From Buddleja alternifolia (lineage: Eukaryota; Streptophyta; Magnoliopsida; Lamiales; Scrophulariaceae), in the NCBI GenBank assembly GCA_019426215.1, contig CM033399.1, positions 22,081,022-22,145,021 of the forward strand: a stretch of DNA of 64,000 nucleotides. The letters run 5' to 3'. The stretch's first letter is position 1; every line of letters begins with the position of its first letter. A program made the translations under genes and the position numbers. Positions 1 through 12,500 of this stretch are shown here, piece by piece. The notes under the pieces are model-generated. The model made no database searches. It was not told the DNA's origin and was given only the letters and a program-made list of their open reading frames with translations.

Positions 1-1462
1 TATCACGGAACGACAACCCATTATCTTTTCCTTCATGTTTTAATTTTATACTTTCTTATGTTATGGAATTAATGTGGAATACACATCAAAATCTATAACA
101 GGTCATATAACTCATTTAAGAGTCTAATGTTGCTAATTAAACAAATACAATGTATTTATTTATTGAAAATGTGTAATGAAATATAAAAAAAAAATACTTA
201 CTACCATGTAAAGTTATATTTATCATTTTTACAAAACATACTATAAAATACCTAACAAAGAAATTTAGATACATATTACTAATAAGTATATACAAGGAAA
301 CAGTAACTCACTTATTAGAGTACTATATATAACGAACACGATAATTCTTCTTTTATTCTAACTTAAATTCCCCTTTATTTATTTTTGCAAGAGACATATG
401 GATCTAATTTTTTTTTCTCTTCATGCTTTCTTCTTTATTTCAATTATGTGTTAACTGTGAACTCTTATAATTTAAATATTTAGTGGTTTATGATTTTGTC
501 TCTACTGTCGTATACTAAATGAAAATCTCCATTTACTTACTAATTTTTGTAATGAAAATTTAAAAATCAATAAATTAAAAAAATAAAATAATAAAGTGGA
601 CCAGCAGTCCAATATTTTTCTTCACCAAATTTTATTTTTAAATTGTCTTATGTTATGAAATTCGCACCAAAATCTATGCCATGTCATGCAATTCATTTTC
701 AGTTCGCTTAAGAATCTACTATTTCTAATTAAATAAATAAAAATTATTTATTGTAGAAAAAATATGTGGTAATTTAGAAAATTACTTACTACCATGTAAG
801 AAATATTTATCTTTTTTATGAGAATTAAATTAGATACATAGTAACTATGAATATATACAATGAACAAAATAATTCACTTATTAGAGTGACATTCCCATTT
901 GTTTCTTTTCGCAACAGGCATGTGGAGCTAAAAAAAAAATTATTCATATATTTTCTTCTGTATTTTAATTATTTGTTAGTTGTGAACTCTTATAATTATG
1001 AGTTACCTTTTAGTTTAAATATTTATTCTTTTATGCTCTTATATATACGAAATGAAATTTCTCATTTGAGAACCAAATTTTTAATGGAATTTAAAAATCA
1101 ATGAATTAAAAAAACAAAATAAAGTGGACCAACAATCCAATATTTTTCTTCGAATTTTATTTTTTAAATTTTCTTTTATTATGGAATTCTCATCAATATC
1201 TAAAATATGTGATATAATTTATTTGGACTTCACTACGAATTAAAATGAATAGAAATTATTTATTGTTGGAAAAATGAGTATTAGTCTAGAAAGTTACTTG
1301 CTACCATGTAAAAAATACATTTATCATTCACAAAAATACTACATAAAATATCCAATAAAACTAAATTAGCTACAACCTATGAATCAATGAACAAAATAAC
1401 TTATTTTTTAGAGTATGATATACATTGAACAACATTGATTCTTCTTTTAATAAGGTCTAGAT
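1..1462. repeat. Diverged tandem array, about three ~0.53 kb units
   Basis: Three head-to-tail units can be aligned by shared landmarks. A GTGGACCARCARTCC block recurs at 596 and 1124 (period 528). A CTTRCTACCATGTAA block recurs at about 198, 784 and 1298. A CTTATTAGAGT block is at about 311 and 877, with a decayed version at about 1408. The first unit is cut by the window edge and the third fades at about 1462. The units are AT-rich with many indels, so this is an old array. The 85-codon open frame at 847-1104 lies inside unit two, is not kept in the others, and is not treated as a gene. It may be a satellite fragment or a multiplied transposon end. Confidence 0.7.
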
Positions 1463-1601
1463 TAAGTTAGTTCTTAATTTATCATCATTAAGTTATTCAC
1501 TTAATGAACCTCTCTCTTTTTCCTAGCATAATATTCACATAAGGATATTTTAATCTCTACAAAAAGTTAAGAAATCTAAATCATCTCCTAACATTCACAC
1601 T

Positions 1602-1628
1602 TTTATTATTATTATTATTATTATTATA
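1602..1628. repeat. (TTA)n microsatellite
   Basis: About nine TTA units in a row, in non-coding DNA just before the solo LTR. Confidence 0.85.
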
Positions 1629-1717
1629 ATATTCAGGCAAAGCCACGCAGAGTAATTAGGAGGAACCAAATAGTTATTATGAATTCCTCTTTCACCTTCA
1701 TTTTCATATTGATAGGT

Positions 1718-3098
1718 TGACACGCTAGAAGCTAACGTGCTTTGGTAGCAAGTGCACTAGTTGTGTGTAGTAATAGAAATGGACAATAAGTCTGGGTTGT
1801 CGAACCACGGAGACTTGAATTTTAGTTTATGATTTTCGATAACAAAAGGAAGTAAATTAGAGATTTAACTAAAAAGCAAAGTAAAATAAGCTAAAGCGAA
1901 AGTAAAGAGAGATTAAACTTCCAAGGTGGAGAGGTGACTAAGGCTCATGTTCGGGCACATGTTGCGTATTGCTATCCTAAGATCATTACCAGTTCATTAG
2001 ACATACATTGCTATGGTGAAAGCTCCTAAGGTAAAGAATAACCGATGTCTCGTGATAGACTCCTATACTTAATTGGTGGTTTCCTAAGTATGTCTACCCG
2101 AAAATCTAACCACTAAGCATGCATTAAAGAACTAGAGCTTTCTCGATTAAAATCGAACAACTTCACCCAAGAATCTTTACCTATGTCTAGGGCAATTCCT
2201 ATTTGGTCGGTGATGTTGTGAAATTCTTGCACCCTAAGTCAACTTTCTCTCGAATAATTTACCTAGGCATGATATCAAACACATGGTGATCAAGCATATG
2301 TAAGACATTCAACCACAAAATCACAACACATAGCAATATATGAATTGAAATGGAAAACGATCTTATTATCACAATACTAACAAGATGGCCTTCTCATGGC
2401 CCTAGTTCAACAATTTAGCTCATAAAATGCATAAGAAAAAAGCTAAGCATAAGATCCATGTTCGTAGACAAAGATGAATCTAAAGCTAAGAAACTCCCTA
2501 TGTTGAATTGATGATCGAATCTTTAATTGGAGGCTTGAATCTCTTCTTTCCCTTCTCTTTTGCTCTTCTAAAGTGATGAAAAGTGAGGTCCCAATCCCAA
2601 GAAATCCCCAAAATTCACTTAGAATTTGAAACCCCCCCCCCTTCTTTCCTTTCATTTTTGGCCTTTATACCTTCAAAACTGCTGTATCGGCGCCCAGGCG
2701 TGGCCTAAATGGCTTGGGGAATAAGTTGACCGGCGCCTAGGCGCGGGTGAGGTGGCGCCTAGGCGCCGGATGCAGAGTCTGAACCGTTTTCTTGCTTTTC
2801 AGCGCAGCAATTGTGTTTTCTTCATAACTTTCTCCACGAACCTCGGATTTAGATGATTCAAGTTTCCACGTGAAGCTAAGACGGAGATCTACAACTTTAT
2901 AGAAGAAAACTTCCTCAAATTCGATTTCAAAATATACTGAAATACTGTGTTTTTGTGCACTTTACATCGATTGCAGTGATTTTCCACCTTTACTCAATAA
3001 GCACATAGATTATACGCATATGTGGCATAAATCAAGTGATAAATGAATCTAAAACATAAACGTAAGGGCTTAAAAACACGTAAAAATGACTCTTATCA
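1718..3098 (-). mobile_element. Solo LTR, Athila-like Ty3/gypsy family
   Basis: The block starts TGACACGCTAGAAGC and ends CTTATCA, the same termini as the two LTRs of the complete element at 30.4-43.6 kb. It has a perfect 5-bp target duplication TAGGT (1713-1717 and 3099-3103). No internal region, PBS or PPT is present, so it is a solo LTR left by LTR-LTR recombination. Compared with the oriented LTRs elsewhere, the element's sense strand is minus. Much of the body resembles the LTR of element B (29.6-50.7 kb), for example the stretch around 2040-2290. GGCGCCTAGGCG-type motifs occur at about 2690-2770, and a run of nine or ten C lies at about 2631-2641. Confidence 0.9.
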
Positions 3099-3103
3099 TA
3101 GGT

Positions 3104-4027
3104 GATACCTGAGAAACAACAAGAATATCTAAAATTACTCTTTACTTAAATATAAATAAAAAATTATATTTTGAAATTTTGAGCTTCCATAAAAATTTCT
3201 TGGTAGACATTTTATAAAATAATTAAATATTATTTTAAATTTCTGAAATTTTGGGTACAAGAAATTGGGGGATTTTCAGATTTCAATTGAAATTTCTGCA
3301 AAATCAAACTAAAAATAGGATTTCGCCATGAGACTCTCGAAAATTCAAAATTTCAGTCGAAGTTTCAAAATTTTGATTGAAGTTTAAGACGGAAAATGAT
3401 TGTGTACACTTGGTGTTCATATAGCAAATGGTCCTAATTAAGCCGCATCACTTCATTATGATAGTATATGCTTACGTGGTTTTATCTGGACCGTTTTGTG
3501 TTGAACACCCAATCCTTACAAGAATCTCCGTTTAAGACCATCAGTAAAACACAAGAGAAAGGAAAGCTTAAACTTTTTGAGGTATTTGATTAAAAAAACA
3601 AAAAAAACTGTTTGATGTATAACTAACATCCTTTACTCTCTGTGTTAAAAATGATTTAGAATTTATAATTTTTTATTGTATATTAGCATTTTCAACAAAT
3701 TTTTTTTTGAAGAAATGATATATGCTAAGTCACATAGAGCGGGAGCGTAGAGCGATAAAATTTGAAAAAATTTGGGAGAAGGAGCGTCTTAGAGTATATG
3801 TAATATAAAAATATTTTAAAGTTTATCTTGTCATATATCTCACATGTTATTATAAATTGTTCAGCCAAATTATCTTTAAATATTATTTTGATAAGATTAT
3901 CTCATATTAAAATAAGTATTTGTTAACTTGAATTTTAAAAATAAGATGATGTGATTATCTTTTTTAGCATGCATAAAAAAGTATTTTATATGATGAAACA
4001 AAGAAGATTAAGATTATTAAAATAATA
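3104..4027. other. Intergenic, nothing recognised
   Basis: AT-rich DNA with no open frame, repeat structure or RNA gene that I can support. A GAGCG-rich patch at about 3736-3790 echoes one at about 4650-4690, but no boundaries could be fixed. Confidence 0.5.
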
Positions 4028-4384
4028 CTCTCTCCGTCCCAAAAAGGATGTCTCCTTTGACTTTTCTTAGAAATTATCAAAAGTCTATTGTTTCCCAAAA
4101 ATGCCCTTTCCATGAAATAAAAGACAATGAATAACATTACCATTTAAAACATGTAATGATTTAAATTTAATTTATGGTTGTGTCTATTATCCATGCATGG
4201 TAATATTTTTCCTTAATTGTGGTTGCATATTTATAGTAAAAATGAATTGGTTATATATTCATCAATTAAAAAGGAGGTCAATAAAGTCAAATTTGACAAT
4301 AAATATATACTTTTATAGTAAGGGACAAACATTTTGGAACTGATAAAAGTGGAATAGTGGGCATCATTTTTGGGACGGAGGGAG
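4028..4384. mobile_element. Stowaway-type MITE
   Basis: Terminal inverted repeats of the CTCYCTCCGTCCCAAAAA type lie at both ends: CTCTCTCCGTCCCAAAAAGG at the left, and the complement of TTTTTGGGACGGAGGGAG at the right. It is flanked by TA dinucleotides (4026-4027 and 4385-4386). At about 357 bp, AT-rich and without coding capacity, it fits the Tc1/mariner-derived Stowaway class of plant MITEs. Confidence 0.85.
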
Positions 4385-4386
4385 TA

Positions 4387-4740
4387 TTAGTTTTAGGTCT
4401 TAACTCTTGACCAGAAAGGACATTAAGATTAAAATTCAACATTAGAAGTTATAGGTATTAACTCTTTACAAAATCTATGTTTGTTTCTGTCTTTTTTGTT
4501 TTGAGGGCAAATTTTTTACTTATTTTGACTACTAAAACAATATTCATTAAATGCATATGAGATGAGATATTAACTATTAGTGAAAAATTATTCTTATTTC
4601 GTCAAGTGTGGTTTCTAAATTTTAGTTCGAGAATTAAGAATTTTAAAAGCGTCATAGAGCGAAGCTCTCAAGCTCGGAGCGCTAGAGCGTTAACCCAATA
4701 TGAAGGATTATGTGATCTAGGATATATGTAATCAAGTAAT
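4387..4740. other. Intergenic between MITE and SINE
   Basis: AT-rich spacer with no supported feature. Confidence 0.5.
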
Positions 4741-4752
4741 TCTTCACGGGTT

Positions 4753-4944
4753 ACCAACGGGGGTTGGTCCGAGTGGTAAATAGCTCGGTTCCGCTTAAGC
4801 AAGGTCTCGGGTTCGAGACCTTGTGAATGCAGAAAACCTTCGCTGGGAGACTCACCTACCAATGTCAGGTGTGCGACGCGGGTTGGATCCGGATGTAGTC
4901 GAAACAAAGCTCCGGTGAACCGGGTGGGCAACTAAAAAAAAAAA
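4753..4944 (+). mobile_element. tRNA-derived SINE
   Basis: The 5' head has an RNA polymerase III A-box-like stretch (TGGTCCGAGTGGTAA) and a B box (GGTTCGAGACC), as in tRNA-derived SINEs. The body ends in CCGGGTGGGCAACT followed by an A run, the tail layout of plant SINEs. A 12-bp duplication TCTTCACGGGTT flanks it exactly (4741-4752 and 4945-4956), as expected for target-primed insertion. It encodes no protein, and the minus-strand open frame across it is incidental. Confidence 0.9.
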
Positions 4945-4956
4945 TCTTCACGGGTT

Positions 4957-7900
4957 TATCACTGATTTTTGACATAAAAAGACATAAACTACGTATAGTA
5001 AATATTTGATTATTTAAATCCAACCTGCAGCTACATTCTTTGGAATCATTTCTCATAAGAAGTTGTTAATAAGAGACGGAGTAAGAGGGTACCACATAGT
5101 ATGGTATCACTTTTTAAAGAAAAAAGATATCAAAATAGATAAGTAACAAAGGAAGATAGAAAAGTAGAGAAAGGCAAGATAAGTTTTGGGCAGCACACTT
5201 CTGATCAATCACGGTTGTTTGCGGGTCATTTTCGTATATTCGCCGAAAAGGGAAAGCATCTCTGAAAAAGTCACAAATCAGTCCTCAATCATCTTCTCTA
5301 TTTCTTCATACATACGCCAAAACAATATCACATGAGATATGATGATGACATCCAGAACCCCAACTTAAACATGCCAACCTTGTTTTTTCTTTTGGATAAG
5401 TCCACAAAATTACACGAGCAGCAAAAGATCATTTTATAGTGAACTTATTTTATTAGAGGTAGTCTACGTTACGCAATCGAATTATAATAGTGGAGTGTCT
5501 TTTTATCACCAAATCCTACAGGCTACAACTATTGTATTGGTTGGATATGGTTCAATAGACTATATACATCCATCCAAGAATTACTATTAACCTCTTCAAT
5601 TATCTCAATCATTATTATTGTCCTTTTAATTTTGTTGAAAAAGGGGATGTGAATTAGTCGAGCTCGGACTCAACGGTATTTTAAATTCATGTCCAATAGT
5701 TTAGTTTTAAAGCTTGAGCTCGATTATATTTTTGAGCTTGATATTAACATGTTTAATTTATAAGGCTCGAGCTCAAAGCAAATTAACCAAACTCGAGCTA
5801 AAACGTAAGTTTTAAGTATTTTTCTGATTTTTTTGAATAGTAAACCTATACCTAATTCTTATTTTAAACTAAATTATTGAAAGATGTTAAATAATGCATA
5901 CTGGGATTACAAGAGTAATTTGTAGAAGTAAAATGCGTTGGATTATTGATGTTGTCTCAAACTAGTGTCGAGGATAAGGTTATAAACCTCGGAAAAAATA
6001 TATTGACACGTGTGATTACGAGATGATTGTACCCAACCTACAATACGGCAGACTAGAGCACTCTCAGCTAACAACCATTAGAGTTTTTGATCTCCCCGTT
6101 TGTCCCCTTGAACGTAATAATTAGCTGATATTTATAGGTGTATCTAATGGACCACTGATATATATATATATAGGTATATCTAACAGACGATAAACTTTAA
6201 CACTTCGTTAACCAACTAATTCCATAATGTGGATAATGGACCACCTCCATTTTGAGAGACCCATAATTATAAATCCACTCATATTATTTATTTATGTATA
6301 AATACCTAAATTGCCCTAAATTACAATCACGGTACATCAATTATATAATAGATATGAACATAAGATATGTAATAATTATTCAACTTATATTGAATACCTT
6401 TAAAAAAACGTATTAGGTGAACTCAAAATGTCCATTAGATTTACGGTGTAGAAACATATATCACGTGATGTCAATGGGGTTATGAACATTACCGTTGTAT
6501 TATCAAACACAATGAAGAAATTATGAAACACACATTACGTTAAATACATCAATACATATTTTGGTAAAATTATATATTTATCGAATATGAAAATATGAGA
6601 TAAATATGAAAAAAATTCACAATTTCATAAAATATAAGTTTTTCATCTACTTCGCAAAAGTTTATGCATATTGTAGATGAAGTAAACAATAATATATCAA
6701 TTGTAAACAGTATTTTACAAAAGCAAAATATGAATGATTGTGGACAAGATAAATAATAACTACAAGACAAGGCGTACAATCATTCAACTTATTTATGAAA
6801 AAATTAGTTTATAGTATCAAATAAGATATATACATCATCATTATTATTATTGTTACTAGTTTCCATAATATAACTCCAAAATAAAAATATGAGTTAAATG
6901 TCATTTGAGTGTATTATACATAATTTTAGATACTACTTTATATAACTTAGGATTAATATCCGTATACAAAATAATAAAGGAACCCATGAATTAGTTCAGA
7001 AGCTTATCAACAACTATAAATTAGAAGGCAAAGAAATAATTGAGCTTGAAATATCTCGTATGTTGATTGTCAATATTGTCAATCAACTCATACTCACCTT
7101 TCACCCCTAATTAGAAGTCTTTAAGTGGTAGGCGTGAAGTTTATCCATTTATCACTCTTTCTAAGGGCATACCGATGGACCCATCTCCAGTTAGGACCAT
7201 AACCTATGAGAAAGACACCCTACACCCAAAGCCATTAACATAGATAGGGTAGTTTTCTTACTCTTCCCTTGCCCTTTTTACTTTCACCAGGCATGTAGAC
7301 CAATCTTGTTGAGAATTTCATAGTATTTGCTTTGATACTATTCAAATAGAGTTGTGCATTATTAGATGGAAATAGAGTAAACTCATGAAATGAAATAATT
7401 GTCAATGAGTACACTATAACTCACTATTCTACTTCAATAGTATGTACAATCTTGTGAACCTTTCGCAAGCACAGAAGGATATGGTTTGGTAAACCAAGTC
7501 AATGGGCTGTTAATCACGCTGAAACAAGAGATAGTTTCACCCACTAGACCCAAGTGTGTTACGAAACCCAGCCCAAAACATTTCTCGACATGACAACCTT
7601 TTTGCATGAGTGTTGAGTTTTGGTGATTGATAGTACAATTCAGAGGGAAAGAGACACAATAGCATGCATATTAGCAATTAGTCTACAGTATGCATACAGA
7701 ACCTCAGCAGATGCATATACAAATTTGAAAATGTTCAAAGTAAACTACAAATTAGTATCAGTTTTATACAACATAGCGAACATTTGGTAACAGAATCTTG
7801 AATTCAATAAAATCCAAATTCCCGCAAAAACATTATTTAGTATCATAATGGCCGCAGATATTATTATTATCCTCTATTTACAATCAAAATGCTAAAATAT

Positions 7901-8134
7901 CCTCATTACAGCATCTGCGATATCATATATATCCAGGCATTATTTAGCAAAACACCAAAACTCAACACCTCGAAATTTAGGCTAAAAAGTAGATGTGACA
8001 GCATTGAGCCTCAGTTATAATCATTTGTTCCTTTTCCTATACCACCATAAGAGGCCATAGCCAAAAAATCACAATATAAAAGACCAATCAATGACAGGGT
8101 CACACGATGAACAAAAATGGTCTTCCTACGCCAG
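4957..8134. other. Long gene-poor intergenic stretch
   Basis: AT-rich, with no exon or transposon coding sequence recognised. At about 5650-5830 the words GAGCTCG and GAGCTTG recur in both orientations, resembling the palindromic ends of hAT-type elements (compare 18994-19160 and 60195-60379), but no boundaries are clear. A short TA microsatellite lies at about 6158-6172. The part from about 7100 to 8130 could include downstream sequence of the MYB gene; nothing proves it. Confidence 0.4.
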
Positions 8135-8284
8135 CTAAATTGTTTCGGAATGCATATGCAAATCAATTATTCTATCACCTTTGGAATTTGTTTGGAGGTC
8201 CCAAAAGCCCTGTTGATCAATTGCAGAAATACGAGGAAGGTTAGTTTCGCCTCTCAGCTTTAAGGAAGTAACACTGAGGCAAGA
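8135..8284 (-). pseudogene. Fragment resembling the start of the last MYB3R exon
   Basis: Reading leftwards from about 8235, the minus strand encodes NLPRISAIDQQG, closely matching NLPRVSALDLQG, which follows the third MYB repeat in the real gene 2.4 kb upstream. The frame ends at a TGA/TAG-rich zone at 8135. A possible acceptor (GTGCACAG) precedes it at about 8300. The rest of the fragment does not match the gene. It could be a decayed partial duplication of the last exon, an alternative terminal exon of the MYB gene, or a chance match. Only about a dozen residues support it. Confidence 0.35.
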
Positions 8285-8374
8285 CACAACCTGTGCACAA
8301 GTATATGAGGCATATAATAATCCATTACCAGCTGTTATTACAAATTGCCTAGTGAGGTGAAAAAGATCCATCAA

Positions 8375-9128
8375 TTCAAAACATATGCCATATTTTCTTA
8401 AGCTCAGCGTAAGAAGTACAAGTTCATAATATATGATTTATTTTCCTTCTCGTTTATATAATTTCTGCTTGATGTATGGAGTATAGTGGAATATCATGTC
8501 TTTGAAGGCATGAAAACAATAGCCTCTAAAATATGAAAATGTGAGAATCACTTTAGAAAGTATAAACTATGAGTATGACAAATCAACACAATATAGCAAT
8601 TCAACTGACAGATGCACATTGATAATATAAAACTCAACATAACGCACCTTTATTATTCCATATAACACAAGAACACAATTTGTTGCTGTCAAATGATAGT
8701 ATGTAAGACACCTGACAAAACGGATGAAGAATTACGGAGCACACAGAGTCAGAGGTGAGTGGTGTTAGGGAAAGTGAACAAAGAAAGAACTTTATAAAAG
8801 GTAAATGAATGATGGCAGACAACAAAGAAAGAATAAGAACAATTCATCTATATTTACATAATTAAAGTTCAAGCATGAAATGCTTCCAAAACCGAGTCGC
8901 TGAACATGCGGAATCACCTACAATGGAATATATTAATGAAGTTTCTTGGCAAACAAATTAATATTAGATGAGAAGCTTTCTTACATTTTTGCTATATGCA
9001 CAAGTACAGATAATAGCTTTTACAGAAACGAGGCTAAGCATGCAGATCATTAGAGAACCTTTTACGGCACCAACAACCAATGATCTAATCATCCTTCGGA
9101 AAAGCAGGCAAAAGCCTATGAACGTATA
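8375..9128. other. Non-coding DNA downstream of the MYB gene
   Basis: No supported exon or element. It may include 3' flanking or untranslated sequence of the minus-strand MYB gene. Confidence 0.4.
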
Positions 9129-9364
9129 CTACTTCCGTCCCATATTATAAGTCTAGGTTGACCTGACATCAGCTTTTAAATGAGAGTTGAAAAAGTGAAA
9201 GTTCAGTGTAATTTTACACTATTACCAAGTTCTAAAAGTTCGTGGTGTCACATAGTTACTTTTAATCGAAATGGTATTTTAGAGGAATTTTATTATAGAA
9301 AACGCAGCCTTATTTTGGAAGCCTAAAAATGGAAATGGGACCTCAAATATAAGGAGAAAGGGAG
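9129..9364. mobile_element. Degenerate Stowaway-like MITE
   Basis: The left end reads CTACTTCCGTCCCATATTAT. The right end, complemented, reads CTCCCTTTCTCCTTATATTT. These are imperfect Stowaway-type ends with TA on both sides (9127-9128 and 9365-9366). It is about 236 bp with no coding capacity and lies about 180 bp beyond the MYB stop codon, so it may be transcribed in the 3' UTR. Confidence 0.6.
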
Positions 9365-9547
9365 TATCTATCTGGTGCATATGTACCCTAATAAGTAATA
9401 ACAATTTTAAATTATATACTTCCTGAGAAACTAATCACATGCCAAGTATGCTTAATGCAAGATAGCAAGACCAAGCCAACATAAAACGAGGCAACCCAAA
9501 ATAATCATACATTTTCACCTGAATATTTAAACTTACATGTAGTCATT

Positions 9548-12500
9548 TCATGGAGTCAACATCACATTTGTACCAAATTTAAGTTCTGATGAGGGAGTTG
9601 TAGAACCAGGAGTACAACGCCTAACAGAGGTTGAATCCCACTCCAAATCAAATGCATATTCCAGGCATCTTCCCAGAGCTTGTCCACTGGAATCCTTAGA
9701 AAGCAAGCGACCTTTCTCACTCATCATGTTTGGGCCTTTAGTATCTTTACTGTCAGAAGCACATGAAATCGTACGCGTAGGAGTGCTGAGACAACTAGAG
9801 TAACTTCCATTTACAGTATCTCTAAAAGTTCTCTTCCTTATTATTGAAGGGGTATTTCTATAACTCATAGCTGAATTCTTCAGCATAGATTCCGGACTAC
9901 CATCATTAGCAGAGATACTCAATGACAGCTTACTGGGACTCCTGCCAATAGAATTAGGAATATGTAAATCAGTCAACTGGGGTGGCTCATAACACAAGAA
10001 ACCATTCTCCTTATGATCCGCCAACGGGGGTGTTTTGCATATACTGCTTCTTTTTCCAGCCTTTTGAGTCTCCTCACTAGATCCACATAATGACAAACTC
10101 AAGAAGGTATCAACAGGTGAGAAATCAGATCCGTCAGTCATCATACTTGGGCTATACCTAGGCCTTTTAGGGGACTCTAACATTCTTTGAGATGTAATTG
10201 GATGAATAATATCAAGACTGGTATGCTTTGTTTCACTATGATGATGTTCATCCGTGATATTATTCAATGAATTGGATGACAGCAGGTTCCACGATCTGGT
10301 TTTATTGGCACTGCCTGTGAACATTTTATCAGAACTGTCACTTGAAATACTAGAAAATCGACCAAAGTGATCTTCATTTAGGGGTCTTGGTCTTATCAGA
10401 TTTTTCACTCCCTCTGATGTTCTGCAAATTCCAAGGAAAGCAGGTTTTGACTCGGAAACATCGCTGGAAAAATTAGCATTACCAAGGGCCAAGGTTGTTG
10501 AACAGGCACCACCAGTGTTCTGTGGAGCCCTTTTCTGGCCAAAGGGTCTAGGTTCAACAAAATTATGGGTCGTTCTATCGTAACTTTTGGATCCCGGTTT
10601 TTCTTCTTGATTGCAGATAGGCGGAGATGCGCTTCCTTGCAGGTCTAGTGCAGAAACACGAGGTAAATTCAAATCTGGCCTCTTCTTCACCGAGCAATTC
10701 CAGTGATTTTTAATAGCATTGTCAGTCCTGCGGATTAAAAATATGTATTAGCAAACAAACGAGGATAAGTAAACAATATCAGAAGCTAATATCAGATTCA
10801 TTAATCAAGAGAAAACCTTTATATCAAACAACTATGAAATATATAGTACTTAAATATCACATAATTCAATGCATAACAACGCTATGATATTTTTGGGATT
10901 CTAGTAGAAGCAGGTCTTAGGCTAAAAGAGCAAAAAGAATAACTTTTGGGCTGTTTAATAACTCTTGAAGAAAGAATATTTGTGGCAATGAACCACCAAT
11001 CATCTTTGCTAAAAGCAGAAAGGTTTGACTATTTTCATCCAAGTAAACTCTAATCCTGAAACATACTCCAAAATGTATTGTGGCCATAAACATGCTGGAA
11101 ATGCTGAAGCACTATTTGTCATATGCAAATGAAACTTTAAAATATATACCTTCCAGGTAGAAACTTAGCAATTTCAGCCCATTTATTACCAAATATTTGG
11201 TGGTAATGCGCTAGAATTTCTTCCTCCGCTTCACTCCACGGATCTTTCTTTATTGCTGGATCCAGATGATTATGCCACCTGCACAATCATGTGAATCATG
11301 TGCAGCAAATTTTCAGAACAAGACACAGACTTTGAAATTCTTAAAAGTTAGCAAATGTACTAGACATGAGCTAGGTTGCTTGTGACAACAACAATATAAA
11401 TTGATATGATCACTTTTAACTTGAACAATAAGCAACCTTTCCTAACCCCTGATCTATAGAAAAAGAAATACAAAAAGAATCACCTCAGACACAAGCATCC
11501 TTTACACACACACCCAAAAGAGAACAAAATCGGTGTTTTTGATTTGAATGTGAAAGTCAAAGTTTACAAGTCATTGTTATCTACAAATTGTTTTCTTGAT
11601 ACTTAAAGATCATAAGGATAAGAATCTGCTTTATAAACAACTTCCACTGGATTTCGTTAAACAATATAATACAATAGTATTCTTAACTAATAGATTCTGA
11701 TGAAAAACATCACAACATGATAACATTAGTCCAACAACTAAAAAGAGATGAAGAAGCTTAGGGCTGTTAGCAGGATCTAAGGAGACAAAGAAGCTACTTA
11801 TATAAACCATTTTATAACCTGCTCTAATTTATTCAAATTTTAAACAGTTTTAAACTTACGACTAAACATTTAAAGCATACGTATCGCCTAACTTTCCCTT
11901 AGAGGCTTGCCAATGTGACCACGCCCTTTACCAAATAACCCAAGATGCCACCATTACCTTTTAAGAAAGAATTAATAAGTAGGCATTTTGCTTACCTTTC
12001 TCGGCACTGCTTGCCAATTCGACCTGGTAAAAACTTTGCAATAGCTGACCATTTCCTACTGCCATACTTCCCAACTAACTCAATAATTAGATCATCCTCC
12101 TAAAGTTTCAGACAAAAAAAAAAGGATTGAATATAAAAAACTAAAGCAATGGCATGTACGTATAACCTTTTTCAATTGTTGCTGCGCAACTAAAACAATC
12201 AAGAGAATTGATTTACCTCCTTCGTCCAAGGGCCTTTTACAAGGTCTGGATTAAGAACCTTTTGCCAACGATGCAAGCACTGAACGTCTGTCCTTCCAGA
12301 GATACATTCAGCTAGAGAAGAAAAAATACAATCAGTCAAGAACAGAAACTGGAAGTAATAACTGAAAGACACCAGATCACAAATAGACATCTCCACCACT
12401 AACACCTTGGAGCGTAGACAATATAGCTAACTACGAGATATCAAATTAAAGCAATTTGAAGCGAAGAAACTAGCTTTGACACCCATACGGAGCAGAGAAC

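Noticed and set aside
4757..4830. A tRNA gene on the plus strand
   Set aside because: A and B boxes are present, but there is no full cloverleaf, and the sequence continues into a SINE body with A tail and target duplication.
5640..5830. A complete hAT-like element rich in GAGCTCG words
   Set aside because: The texture matches subterminal hAT DNA, but no terminal inverted repeat or 8-bp duplication could be found.
12199..12405. Separate 68-codon MYB protein
   Set aside because: It is exon 4 of the MYB3R gene read through into the intron; the splice sites and phases join it to the neighbouring exons.
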